The notes under the pieces: model-generated
Database searches by the model: none
What the model was told of the DNA's origin: nothing
The model's input: the letters and a program-made list of their open reading frames with translations, nothing else
DNA from: Frateuria_A yonginensis
GTDB lineage: Bacteria > Pseudomonadota > Gammaproteobacteria > Xanthomonadales > Rhodanobacteraceae
Reading direction: 5' to 3'
NCBI RefSeq assembly: GCF_037137055.1
Contig: NZ_JBBBNY010000001.1
Location: 620,001 to 684,000, forward strand
DNA: 64,000 nucleotides
Part shown: piece after piece, positions 53,219 to 62,458 of the stretch
Layout: every line of letters begins with the position of its first letter
How positions within the stretch are numbered: position 1 is the stretch's first letter
Position numbers and translations under genes: made by a program

Positions 53219-53695
53219 ATGATCCTCGTACGCGCCGCGGCGGACCTGGACGCGGCGCGGGCCGTCGACGTGGTCCGGCGTTCCATCGCCGACCTGTGCC
53301 GGCGCGATCCCTGTCTCGGCCCGGACACCCTCCAGCGCTGGCTCGCGAACAAGACCCCGGAGAACTTTCTGGCCTGGATCGCCCATGCGCAGAGCTACTG
53401 TGCGGTCGGCGAGATCGACGGCATCCCGGCCGGCGTCGGCTTGTTGCGCCGTTCCGGCGAGATCCAGCTCTTCTACGTCGCGCCCGAAGCGCAACGCCAG
53501 GGGCTCGGCCGCGCGATCCACGATGCCGTGGAGGCACAGGCGCGCCACTGGAACCTGGATGGTCTGCATCTGTGCAGCACCACCCTGGCCCGTCCGTTCT
53601 ACGAAGCGTTGGGCTACCGCGCCTGCGGCCCCGAACGGCGGTTGTTCGGCGAACTGCGCTGCCATCCCTACCGCAAGCCGTTGGAGCGCATCTAG
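53219..53695 (+). CDS. GNAT-family N-acetyltransferase
   Basis: 158 aa from the ATG at 53219, preceded by GGAGG with 7-nt spacing; a GTG at 53198 is less likely. The GNAT core is present: IQLFYVAPEAQRQGLGRAIH (acetyl-CoA loop RxxGxG/A as QRQGLG) and the C-terminal LCSTTLARPFYEALGYRACG. The substrate is unknown. It lies inside the split export cluster next to the MocR remnant. Confidence 0.85.
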   Translation: MILVRAAADLDAARAVDVVRRSIADLCRRDPCLGPDTLQRWLANKTPENFLAWIAHAQSYCAVGEIDGIPAGVGLLRRSGEIQLFYVAPEAQRQGLGRAIHDAVEAQARHWNLDGLHLCSTTLARPFYEALGYRACGPERRLFGELRCHPYRKPLERI

Positions 53696-54002
53696 CCCGG
53701 CTGTCGGTACCGCGCGCCGCGCCGCGATCGGTCGCGGCCGGCACCGCCGGTTGCCGCGCCCGTTGCTTCCGCGCCGGACTGCCCGCACCATCGCGTCGAT
53801 CGCCGGCCGCACCTGGCGCCGGCGCCGGACGGCCCGGCATTCGCGGGTGACAGCTGTCAGGAGCGACACTTGATCTTTCGCTCTTCGGGGCATGCCCCGA
53901 CATGGGTCATGCTGGCCGTACTGCCGCATGCGGCTGCAGCGCAGTGGGCGGCGCCCGGCACCGGCCCGCCGACCGCCACCGGACACGCCAAGGGAGAACG
54001 CT
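53696..54002. other. 307-bp non-coding region before the ABC exporter genes
   Basis: No gene is visible. It contains copy 2 of the composite element (53848-53874) and a GGGGCATGCCCC palindrome at 53887-53898, so it is likely the promoter region of the exporter operon. Confidence 0.5.
53848..53874 (+). promoter_or_regulatory. Composite element upstream of the ABC exporter operon (copy 2)
   Basis: Perfect palindrome TGACAGCTGTCA followed by GCGAC at +15 and TTGAT at +22, exactly the spacing of copy 1 at 51293-51319. TTGATC could be a -35 hexamer. About 130 bp before the ATPase gene. Confidence 0.6.
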
Positions 54003-54689
<687 letters not shown>

Positions 54690-54700
54690 GGAGGCGAGCC

Positions 54701-55867
54701 ATGAAATACCTGCACCTGATCTGGGCCGCGCTGTGGCGGCGCAAGGCGCGCACCTTCCTCACGCTCGTGTCGATCCTGGCGGCATTCCTGCTGTTCGGCA
54801 TGCTCGACGGGGTGCGCAACAGCTTCGCCAACGCCGGCAAGAGTGCGGCGGGTGCCGAGCGCCTGCAGACCGGCTCGAAGCTGTCGTTCATCCAGCCGCT
54901 GCCGTCCGCCCTGCAGGCGCGGATCGCGCAGGTGCCCGGCGTGAAGGACGTGGCCTACGCCAACTGGTTCGGTGGCGCCTACCAGGACCCGCACAACCAG
55001 ATCTTCACCTTCGCGGTGAGCCCGAACTACATCGACATCTACCCCGAGATCAGCGTGTCGCCGGCCGAGCGCAAGGCGTTCGACGCCACCCGCACCGGCG
55101 TGCTGGTCGGTGACGTGCTGGCCAGGAAGTACCACTGGAAGGTCGGCGACAAGCTGCCCCTGCAGTCGAACATCTTTCCCAACCGCGACGGCAGCAAGAA
55201 CTGGAGCTTCGACATCGTCGGCATCATGCATGCCACCAAGCCGGACGAGCAGCAGTTCCTGCAGGGCGGCATCCTGATGCACTGGAAGTACTTCGACGAG
55301 TCCAACCCCTACAACCAGGGGCAGGTCGGCTGGTACGTCACCCGGGTCGCGGATGCCAGCCAGTCCGATCGCGTGGCCAAGGCCATCGACGCGCTCTCGG
55401 CCAATTCCGACCATGAGACCAAGACGCAGACCGAGCAGGCGGCGATGGCCTCGTGGCTCAAGCAGATGGCCGACATCGGCTTCATCGTCGTGTCGATCAT
55501 GGGCGCGGTGTTCTTCACCCTGCTGCTGCTGACCGGCAACACCATGGCGCAGGCGGTGCGCGAGCGCACCTCCGAGCTGGCGGTGCTCAAGACGCTGGGC
55601 TTCTCCAGTTCCGGCGTGCTCGGCCTGGTGCTGGCCGAGTCGGTGCTGCTGGTGCTGCTGGGCGGCGTGCTCGGGTTGGGTCTGGCCTCGCTGCTCGGTC
55701 CCATGCTCAGCGCCGGCAGCGGCGGCATGGTCAACATGCCCCCGGTGGGCCTGGGCAGCTGGCTGCTGGGCCTGGGCCTGATGGTCGGGATCGGCCTGCT
55801 GGTCGGCGCGTTGCCGGCCATGCGGGCAATGCGCCTGAACATCGTCGATGCGCTGGCCGGGCGCTGA
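54701..55867 (+). CDS. FtsX/MacB-type ABC permease (1)
   Basis: 388 aa. Four membrane spans in the MacB pattern: one N-terminal (ARTFLTLVSILAAFLLFGML), a large periplasmic domain, then three C-terminal spans (FIVVSIMGAVFFTLLLLTGN; VLAESVLLVLLGGVLGLGLA; WLLGLGLMVGIGLLVGALPA). The FtsX-domain signature ELAVLKTLGFSSSGVL is present. It probably forms a heterodimer with the next permease. Confidence 0.9.
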   Translation: MKYLHLIWAALWRRKARTFLTLVSILAAFLLFGMLDGVRNSFANAGKSAAGAERLQTGSKLSFIQPLPSALQARIAQVPGVKDVAYANWFGGAYQDPHNQIFTFAVSPNYIDIYPEISVSPAERKAFDATRTGVLVGDVLARKYHWKVGDKLPLQSNIFPNRDGSKNWSFDIVGIMHATKPDEQQFLQGGILMHWKYFDESNPYNQGQVGWYVTRVADASQSDRVAKAIDALSANSDHETKTQTEQAAMASWLKQMADIGFIVVSIMGAVFFTLLLLTGNTMAQAVRERTSELAVLKTLGFSSSGVLGLVLAESVLLVLLGGVLGLGLASLLGPMLSAGSGGMVNMPPVGLGSWLLGLGLMVGIGLLVGALPAMRAMRLNIVDALAGR

Positions 55868-55877
55868 GGAGATTGCG

Positions 55878-57194
55878 ATGAAATCGTTCCTGGGTGGACT
55901 GGCGTTGTTGCTGGTGGTGGTGCTCAGCATCGTGGCGTGGGCGGTGCTGCCCTGGCCGGCGCTGCTGGCGGTGGCGGTGCTGTTCCTGCTGTGGATGCAA
56001 TTGACGCGGGTCGGCCGCCAGGCCGGCTCGGCGACCAGCGTCGGCGTGAGCACCCTGTCGCAGCGGATCGGCTCCTCGTCCGTGGTGGTGATCGGCATCG
56101 CCGGCGTGGTGGCGGTGCTGGTGTCGCTGCTGGCGATGGGCGTGGGCTATCGCGAGGCGCTCAGCAAGAGCGGCAGCGCCGATACCGCCATCGTGATGCG
56201 CGGCAGCTCGGCCTCGGAAGTGTCCTCGGTGCTCGACCATGCCAGCGTGACCGTGATCCAGGAGGCCCCCGGCATCGCCCGCGACGCTTCCGGCAAGCCG
56301 ATCGCCTCGCCCGAGCTGGTGGTCGCGGCCAACCTGCCACTCAGCGACGGCAGCGGCGACGAGGGCAGCGTGCAGGTGCGCGGCATCGGCGAGCAGGCCT
56401 GGGCGCTGCGCCCCGAGGTGAAGCTGATCGCCGGCCGCAAGTTCAGGCCGGGCCTGCGCGAGCTGGTCGCGGGCAAGGGCGCACAGCGGCAGTTCGCCGG
56501 GCTCGAGCCGGGGCGGCAGATCAAGCTGGGCAGCGAGACCTGGACGGTGGTCGGCATTTTCGACGCCGGCAACGCCATGGACTCGGAGCTGTGGGCGGAC
56601 GCGGACATGATCGCCTCGGCCTACCGCCGCGGCAGCTCGCGCACCTCGGTGTTCGTCCGCCTGACCGACCCCGGCGCCTTCGACACCTTCAAGGCGGCCC
56701 TGAAGGCGGACCCGCGGCTGCAGGTGGATGTGGATACCACCCTCAGCTACTTCAGCAAGCAGTCCGAAGGCGTGACCAAGGTGATCAGCGCCATCGGCAT
56801 GGTGGTCGGCGTGATCATGGGCATCGGCGCGGTGTTCGGCGCGCTCAACACGATGTTCGCCGCGGTGGCCGGGCGCGCGCGCGAGATCGCCACACTGCGC
56901 GCGATCGGTTTCCGCGGCACGCCGGTGGTGGTGGCGGTGATGCTGGAGACCATGCTGCTGGCCCTGTTGGGCGGCGTGCTCGGCGGCCTCGTCGCCTGGC
57001 TGCTGTTCAACGGCTTCAGCGCATCGACGCTCGCCTCCGGCGCGGTCGGCAAGCTCAGCTTCCAGCTGCACGTGACGCCGCAGCTGCTGTGGACCGGGCT
57101 GAAGTGGGCGCTGGCGATCGGCTTCATCGGCGGCCTGTTCCCGGCCGTGCGCGCGGCGCGGCTGCCGGTGACCACGGCGCTGCGGGAGTCCTGA
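55878..57194 (+). CDS. FtsX/MacB-type ABC permease (2)
   Basis: 438 aa from the ATG at 55878. It differs from permease 1 by an additional N-terminal pair of hydrophobic segments (GLALLLVVVLSIVAWAVLPW, LLAVAVLFLLWMQLTRVG). The FtsX signature is EIATLRAIGFRGTPVVVAVM and the last span ends FPAVRAARLPVTTALRES. The two permeases are homologous in the C-terminal region but otherwise distinct, so a heteromeric exporter is likely. The substrate is unknown. Confidence 0.9.
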   Translation: MKSFLGGLALLLVVVLSIVAWAVLPWPALLAVAVLFLLWMQLTRVGRQAGSATSVGVSTLSQRIGSSSVVVIGIAGVVAVLVSLLAMGVGYREALSKSGSADTAIVMRGSSASEVSSVLDHASVTVIQEAPGIARDASGKPIASPELVVAANLPLSDGSGDEGSVQVRGIGEQAWALRPEVKLIAGRKFRPGLRELVAGKGAQRQFAGLEPGRQIKLGSETWTVVGIFDAGNAMDSELWADADMIASAYRRGSSRTSVFVRLTDPGAFDTFKAALKADPRLQVDVDTTLSYFSKQSEGVTKVISAIGMVVGVIMGIGAVFGALNTMFAAVAGRAREIATLRAIGFRGTPVVVAVMLETMLLALLGGVLGGLVAWLLFNGFSASTLASGAVGKLSFQLHVTPQLLWTGLKWALAIGFIGGLFPAVRAARLPVTTALRES

Positions 57195-57221
57195 GCCCGG
57201 GCCTCCCGCTCCCGCCCGCCG

Positions 57222-58637
57222 CTAGGGCATCGCCGGGGGCACGTAGCTCAACGTCAGGCCCAGCAGCCACAGCAGGCCCAGCACCAGCGGCACGTGCACC
57301 AGCAGCTGGATGAAGGTGAAGCCCACCACGTCGCGCGCCTTGAGGCCCAGCACGCCCAGCAGCGGCAGCATCCAGAACGGGTTGACCAGGTTCGGCAACG
57401 CCTCGGCGGCGTTGTAGACCTGCACCGCCCAGCCCAGGTGCACGTGCAGGTCGTTGGCCGCCTGCATCACGTAGGGCGCCTCCACCAGCCACTTGCCGCC
57501 ACCCGAGGGCACGAAGAAACCCAGCACCGCCGAGTAGGCGCCCATCACCAGCGGAAAGGTGCCGGTGGTGGCCACGTGCACGAACGCGCCGGCCAGGCGG
57601 TGGGCGAGCGTGGCGCCGTCCGCGCCCGGCGCGTGGGTGAGCAGGGCGGCGATGCCGCCGTAGAGCGGAAACTGGATCAGCACGCCGGCAGTGCCCGGCA
57701 CGGCGCGTGCCACCGCGTCGAGGAAGCTGCGTGGGCGCCAGTGCAGCAGCAGGCCGAGGGTGAGGAACAGCAGGTTGTAGGTATTGAGGTCGGCGATCGC
57801 GCTGGCCAGCGGCATCGTGGCGAAGCGCCGGACCAGCCAGCCCAGCCCCAGCACACCGACCAGCACGGCCAGCAGCGGGCTGTACTCGAGCCATTCGCCC
57901 GGCCGCGTGCGCGGCGGCAGGGCGGGGCTCGCGTCGATCTCGGCCGCGCCGCAGTCGCGCGCGGTGCGGGCGCGGTCGCCGGTCGGCGTGGTGAACCAGC
58001 AGACCAGCAGCGAGGCGACGATCAGCACCGCGGTCAGCAGCAGCGACTGCCACAGGAAGATGGTCTGCCTGAAGGGCAGCACGCCGGTGATCGCGAGCAG
58101 CCCCGGCGGCATGCTCGCCGGATTGGCCTGCAACTGCGCGGCCGAGGACGACAGGCCCATCGCCCACACCGCGCCGAGGCCGAGGTAGGCGGCGGCGCCC
58201 GCCGCGCGGTAGTCCATGCGCAGCTCCTCGCGCCGCGCCAGCGTGCGCACCAGCAGCCCGCCGAACACCAGCGAGAAGCCCCACGACAGCAACGAGGCCA
58301 GCATGCTGAGCAGGCCCACGTAGCACACCGCGCCGCGACCGCTGCGCGGCATGCGCGCCAGCGCATCGATCAGCCGCGCCACCGCCGGCGCGCTGGCCAC
58401 CACGTAGCCGCCGATCACCACGAAGGCCATCTGCATGGTGAACGGGATCAGGCTCCAGAAGCCGTCGCCGAAGGCCTGCACGGTGGCCACGGGCGTGGCG
58501 CCGAAGGTGAGCGCGAGCAGCGCCACCAGCGCCACGCCCAGTGCCGCGAACACCCACGCGTCGGGAAACCAGCGCTCCGACCAGGCCGCACAGCGCAACG
58601 CCGCGCGCGCCAGCAGGCCCTCCTGCGATGCGTTCAT
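57222..58637 (-). CDS. AtoE-family short-chain fatty acid transporter
   Basis: 471 aa from the ATG at 58637. Multiple membrane spans and AtoE/DcuC-superfamily features: FWSLIPFTMQMAFVVIGGYV, GLSSSAAQLQANPASMPPGL, IQFPLYGGIAAL, GFFVPSGGGKWLVEAPYVMQ and the C-terminal LVNPFWMLPLLGVLGLKARD. It likely imports short-chain fatty acids such as acetoacetate or butyrate. It is convergent with the ABC exporter genes and isolated from fatty acid enzymes. Confidence 0.9.
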   Translation of the reverse strand: MNASQEGLLARAALRCAAWSERWFPDAWVFAALGVALVALLALTFGATPVATVQAFGDGFWSLIPFTMQMAFVVIGGYVVASAPAVARLIDALARMPRSGRGAVCYVGLLSMLASLLSWGFSLVFGGLLVRTLARREELRMDYRAAGAAAYLGLGAVWAMGLSSSAAQLQANPASMPPGLLAITGVLPFRQTIFLWQSLLLTAVLIVASLLVCWFTTPTGDRARTARDCGAAEIDASPALPPRTRPGEWLEYSPLLAVLVGVLGLGWLVRRFATMPLASAIADLNTYNLLFLTLGLLLHWRPRSFLDAVARAVPGTAGVLIQFPLYGGIAALLTHAPGADGATLAHRLAGAFVHVATTGTFPLVMGAYSAVLGFFVPSGGGKWLVEAPYVMQAANDLHVHLGWAVQVYNAAEALPNLVNPFWMLPLLGVLGLKARDVVGFTFIQLLVHVPLVLGLLWLLGLTLSYVPPAMP

Positions 58638-58716
58638 GCCGCTCTCCCGTGGCTGTCCTCGCGGCATGGTGGCGCGCGTCCGGCGGATCGACAAGACGCC
58701 TGGACGCGCAGCCTTC

Positions 58717-58738
58717 GGGCAAGCTCGCTCCTACACGG
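58717..58738. repeat. Partial REP-type sequence
   Basis: GGGCAAGCTCGCTCCTACAC contains the second half of the REP at 6715-6739 (CAAGCTCGCTCCTACA); the left arm is not preserved. It ends 8 bp before the target duplication of the insertion sequence. Confidence 0.6.
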
Positions 58739-58752
58739 ACGGCCGGGCTAGC

Positions 58753-59694
58753 TGTGATGTTTCAAGAGGTTGTTCCCCCCTCGCCGGAGGGCGAAGCTGA
58801 TGTCGCCAAACAGCCAGCTTCCATCCGCGAGGGGAACAACATGCACAAGAATGCGCGCCTGACGCCCAAGGGTCGAGAGGTGCTGATCCAACGCCTGCAA
58901 GCCGGCCAGCGAGTGGCCGAGGTGGCCCAGGCGATGGGCCCATCCGAGACGACGGTACGCAAGTGGTGGCGCCGCTTCAGACAGGGCGAAGGCCTCGCCG
59001 ACCGCAGCAGCCGGCCGCACCGCAGTCCGCGTGCCGTGGCCCGCGAGCGATGCGCACAGATCGAGGCCTTGCGGCGGCAGCGCCGGATCGGCCGCTGGAT
59101 TGCCACGACGATGGGCCTGTCGGCGGCCACCGTGTCGCGCGTGCTGCGGCGGGCACGCCTGAGCCGCTGGCGTGAGCTTGAGCCGCGAGCGTCCCAGCCA
59201 TCGCGTGACCGGCGATCGGCGTGACCGAGTGCGCGGCATCGGCTGGGAGTTCGCCCATGTGGCCATCGACGACCATTCGCGCACCTCCCTGATCACCATG
59301 GCCGAGGACGAGCGCAAGGAAAGCGCCGTGGCGTTCCTGGAGCAGGTGGTCGAGCACTACCGCGCCTGCGGCATCCGCGTCGAGCGCGTGATGACCGACA
59401 ACGGCGCGGCCTACCGCTCACGGGCCTTTGCCGACGCCTGCCGGCGCCTGCAGGTGCGCCACCTCTACGCCCGGCCCTATACGCCCCAGACCAACGGCAA
59501 GGCCGAGCGCTTCATCCAGACAGCCCTGCGTGAATGGGCCTATGCGGCCAGCTACGCCACCTCACAACAGCGGCGCGAGGCGCTGCGGGACTGGCTCCAC
59601 CACTACAACTGCCACCGACCGCATAGCGCGCTCGGTGGTCAGCCACCGGTGTCTCGCCTGATGCTCAGCCGAAACAACCTATTGAAGCTCCACA
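58753..59694 (+). mobile_element. IS481-family insertion sequence, defective
   Basis: 942 bp. The ends are imperfect inverted repeats starting TGTG: 18 of the first 22 bases match between 58753-58774 and the complement of 59673-59694. It is flanked by an exact 6-bp duplication GCTAGC (58747-58752 and 59695-59700), the NCTAGN target known for IS481. One transposase gene is present but broken. It lies between the AtoE gene and the stop codon of the EamA gene. Confidence 0.9.
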
Positions 59695-59699
59695 GCTAG
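58841..59699 (+). pseudogene. IS481-type transposase, frameshifted and missing the first catalytic Asp
   Basis: The first frame (58841-59224) encodes the helix-turn-helix part: MHKNARLTPKGREVLIQRLQ, AQAMGPSETTVRKWWRRFRQ, then LSRWRELEP. The second frame, recognisable from about 59195, continues as RPSHRVTGDRRDRV, IGWEFAHVAIDDHSRTS, VMTDNGAAYRSRAF, QTNGKAERFIQTALREWAY and ends NNLLKLHS. IS481 transposases have roughly 27-30 residues between LEP and the GHRVTG part, including HIDIKKLGRI with the first Asp of the DDE triad. That part is absent and the frame is shifted, so a deletion of about 80-90 bp is likely. The second Asp and the Glu remain. Confidence 0.85.
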
Positions 59700-60613
59700 C
59701 GCGCCGGTTTCTTCGCCAGGGTGATGATGGCCACGCCGAGCAGGATCACCGCCATGCCGGCCAGATCGAACGGACCGACGTGCTCGCCGGCGAGCAGCAG
59801 GCCGAACAGCACCGCCACCGGCGGATTCACGTAGGCGTAGCTGGTCGCCAACGCCGGCCGGGCGTGCTTGAGCACGTAGAGGTAGGCGCTGAAGGCCACG
59901 ATCGAGCCGAATAGGGCCAGATATACCACCGCCAGCGTGGCATGCAGGGTGGGGTGCGCCGGCAGGCGCTCGCCGGTGCCGAAGCCGACCAGCAGCAGCG
60001 CCACGCTGGCGCAGAGCATCTGCGCCGCCGTGTTCATCGGGCCGACCGGCATGTCCTGACGCTTGCTCCACACCGAACCGAAGGCCCAGCACATCGCCGC
60101 CGCGATCAGCGCCAGCGCGCCGATGCGCGAGCCGGACAGCCCGCTGCCCAGGTTCAGCACCACCACGCCGACGAAGCCGACCAGCAGACCGACCGTCTCG
60201 CGCCGGTTCGGCCATTGCCCGTACAGGCCGGAGAACACCGCGGCGAACAGCGGCATGCTGGCGACCGCCACCGCCGCGATGCCCGAACTGACGGTCTCCT
60301 CGGCGTAGCACACCAGGCCGTTGCCGCCGAGCAACAGCAGCACGCCGGTGATTGCCGCGTTGCGCCACTGGCGCGGCGTCGGCGGACGCACGCCGCGCCA
60401 GCGCAGGAAGGCGTACATCGCCAGGCCCGCGCCGAGAAAGCGCACCCCGGCGAGCAGGAACGGGGGGTAGCTCTCCAGCGCGAAGCGGATGCCAAGGTAG
60501 GTCGATCCCCAGATCACGTACAGCGCCAGCAGCGCGAGCGGGATCAGCACGCGGGGATCGTCCAGCGCGCGGGGAGCGGCGGCAGCGGCAGTGTGTTCGT
60601 CGATGGCAGACAT
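59696..60613 (-). CDS. EamA-family (drug/metabolite) exporter
   Basis: 305 aa from the ATG at 60613. Ten predicted membrane spans in two EamA repeats: first VLIPLALLALYVIWGSTYLG, SYPPFLLAGVRFLGAGLA; second ALALIAAAMCWAFGSVWSKR and YAYVNPPVAVLFGLLLAGEH. It resembles YedA-type exporters of amino acids or metabolites. Its TAG stop (59698-59696) lies in the right target duplication of the insertion sequence, so the coding region is whole. Confidence 0.9.
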   Translation of the reverse strand: MSAIDEHTAAAAAPRALDDPRVLIPLALLALYVIWGSTYLGIRFALESYPPFLLAGVRFLGAGLAMYAFLRWRGVRPPTPRQWRNAAITGVLLLLGGNGLVCYAEETVSSGIAAVAVASMPLFAAVFSGLYGQWPNRRETVGLLVGFVGVVVLNLGSGLSGSRIGALALIAAAMCWAFGSVWSKRQDMPVGPMNTAAQMLCASVALLLVGFGTGERLPAHPTLHATLAVVYLALFGSIVAFSAYLYVLKHARPALATSYAYVNPPVAVLFGLLLAGEHVGPFDLAGMAVILLGVAIITLAKKPAR

Positions 60614-60645
60614 GGGACGGAGCGGGTGGGGAAGGGAGAGGGGGA

Positions 60646-61032
60646 TCAGCCGGCCAGGTGGGTGCCGATCCACCAGAGGTTGCCCTCGGCGTCGCGCAGG
60701 CCGGCGGTGCGGTCGCCGTAGGGCTGGTCGGTCGGCGGCGACACGCTGGTGGCGCCGGCCACCAGGCCGCGGGCGTGGCAGGCGTCGACGTCCGGCACGT
60801 AGACGTGGACCGAGCCGCAGATCGCGGCGGCCCGTTCGGGGCGCTCGCCCAGCATCACCACCGAATCGTCGATCTGCACCTCGGCGTGCATGATCGAGCC
60901 GTCCTCGCGTGTCTTGCGGTAGAGCTCGCGCGCGCCGAAGGTGGCGGCGAGGAAGTCGAGCATCGCGCGCGCGTCGGCGACCAGCAGGTAGGGCGACACG
61001 GCGGGGTGGCCGGCGGGCTTGTGCTTGGGCAT
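60646..61032 (-). CDS. VOC-family (glyoxalase/bleomycin-resistance-like) protein
   Basis: 128 aa from the ATG at 61032. The VOC fold is visible as VSPYLLVADARAMLDFLAAT, FGARELYRKTREDGSIMHAE, VQIDDSVVMLGERPE, VHVYVPDVDACHARGL and DQPYGDRTAGLRDAEGNLWW. It matches the PhnB-like subset. Enzyme activity cannot be assigned. 32 bp upstream of the EamA gene on the same strand. Confidence 0.88.
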   Translation of the reverse strand: MPKHKPAGHPAVSPYLLVADARAMLDFLAATFGARELYRKTREDGSIMHAEVQIDDSVVMLGERPERAAAICGSVHVYVPDVDACHARGLVAGATSVSPPTDQPYGDRTAGLRDAEGNLWWIGTHLAG

Positions 61033-61176
61033 TGGGGGTTCCCTGGCGACGGCACGCGCGTCGCGGGCGGCGGCCGGATGCCGCCGTCGCGTGCACGATC
61101 GGGCCGAAGTGCGCACGATAGCCGGACCGGGTGTCCGGCGGTAGCGCAGTCTGTGCAAGTCAGCCTTGAGCCGTGC

Positions 61177-62037
61177 TCAAGAAGCGCGACGGCGCGGCGC
61201 CCGCCGCGCCCGCTCGCGGGCTAGCAGTTCGCGCTTGCGTTCCACGCCCCAGCGCCAGCCGCCCAGCGAGCCGTCCTCGCGGACCACGCGGTGGCAGGGC
61301 ACGATCAGGGCGAGCCGGTTGCTGCCGCAGGCGTTGCCGATCGCGCGCGCCGCCTTGGGGTCGCCCAGTTCGGCGGCGAGCGCTCGGTAGCTGCGCGTCT
61401 CGCCGGCAGGGATACGGGTGAGCGCGTTCCACACCCGCCACTGGAACGCCGTGGCGGCGACGTCCAGCGGCGGCATGGCCGGTGCGGCGGCGTTGCTCCA
61501 GCCCAGCTCGCTGGCGATGCGCGCGATCACTGCGTCCAGCCATTCCTCGCGGCCCTCGTCGACGCGTTCGCGCTCGGCGTGCGGGAACTCCTCGGCCAGG
61601 CGGCGCTCCAGCGACGCATCGTCGTCGCCCAGGGTCACCGCGCAGATGCCACGGGTGGTGGTGGCGACCAGCAGCCGGCCCAGCGGCGTGGCGGTGGTGG
61701 TGTAGCGGATGCTGGCGCCGGCGCCGCCGGCACGGTAGCTGGCCGGGGTCATGCCCAGCAGGCGGTCGCTGTGCTCGTAGACGCGGCTGCCCGAGCCGAA
61801 GCCGGCCTCGTAGACCGCGTCGGTCACCGCCGCGCCTTCGCGCAGCGCCGCCTTCAGCTGGTCGAAACGGCGCGCGCGGTGGTACTCGGCCGGGCTCATG
61901 CCGAAGCGGCGGCGGAAGGCGCGCTGCAGGTGGCTGGGGCTCAGCGCCACGGCGCTGGCCAGGTCGTCCAGGCTGGGGGCGGTCTCGGCCTCGTCGAGCA
62001 GTCGGCGGGCCTGTTCGAGGGGTTCGATGGCGGACAT
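61177..62037 (-). CDS. Ada-like AraC regulator fused to O6-methylguanine-DNA methyltransferase
   Basis: 286 aa. The N-terminal AraC domain (LASAVALSPSHLQRAFRRRF, AEYHRARRFDQLKAALREG, AVYEAGFGSGSRVYEHSDRL) is joined to the methyltransferase domain (AFQWRVWNALTRIPAGETRS, LALIVPCHRVVREDGSLGGW; the Cys of PCHR accepts the methyl group). It lacks the N-terminal Ada zinc domain whose Cys38 receives methyl groups from phosphotriesters in E. coli Ada, so the induction mode must differ. The length is that of the shortened Ada-like proteins. Confidence 0.9.
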   Translation of the reverse strand: MSAIEPLEQARRLLDEAETAPSLDDLASAVALSPSHLQRAFRRRFGMSPAEYHRARRFDQLKAALREGAAVTDAVYEAGFGSGSRVYEHSDRLLGMTPASYRAGGAGASIRYTTTATPLGRLLVATTTRGICAVTLGDDDASLERRLAEEFPHAERERVDEGREEWLDAVIARIASELGWSNAAAPAMPPLDVAATAFQWRVWNALTRIPAGETRSYRALAAELGDPKAARAIGNACGSNRLALIVPCHRVVREDGSLGGWRWGVERKRELLARERARRAPRRRAS

Positions 62038-62109
62038 GGTGGCGTTCCGGTTTCCAGATGACGCCAGCCTAGGCGGGCCGGCCCGGACGGACCATCCGCT
62101 TCTTGCGCG

Positions 62110-62382
62110 TCAGCGCGTGACCGGACGGCCGTGGCGCAGCACCACGAACTCGCCCTCGAGCACCTGCGGGCGGGTGCCCGCGGCGGGCGCGGCGCGGCCG
62201 ACCGCCCGGGCGCGGTTCCACTGGCGCAGCGCCAGCCAAAGGCCGCCGCCGACCAGCAGCACGCCGGCCACCACCAGCCCGAACACGAGCATCACGCCCA
62301 CCACGGCAAGCCCCACGAGCAGCGACAGGGCGCGCACGAGCGGGTGGCGGGAGCGGGGCGAGGGCAGCTGGAACGAGCGCAT
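62110..62382 (-). CDS. Small membrane protein, unknown function
   Basis: 90 aa. Two adjoining hydrophobic stretches (VRALSLLVGLAVVGVMLVFG and LVVAGVLLVGGGLWLALRQW) form one hairpin, followed by a basic cytoplasmic tail and QVLEGEFVVLRHGRPVTR at the end. No family recognised. It is divergent from the Rieske gene, with 76 bp between. Confidence 0.6.
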   Translation of the reverse strand: MRSFQLPSPRSRHPLVRALSLLVGLAVVGVMLVFGLVVAGVLLVGGGLWLALRQWNRARAVGRAAPAAGTRPQVLEGEFVVLRHGRPVTR

Positions 62383-62458
62383 GTTAAAAATCCGTGTGGT
62401 AAAATCAACGACTTACGTGCGCAACCATGGGGCTTTCCGCCCCGCGAGGCAAGTGCCG

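Noticed and set aside
53885..53900. GGGGCATGCCCC palindrome upstream of the ABC exporter as an operator
   Set aside because: Perfect but single and GC-rich; no second copy found, so only noted inside the non-coding region.
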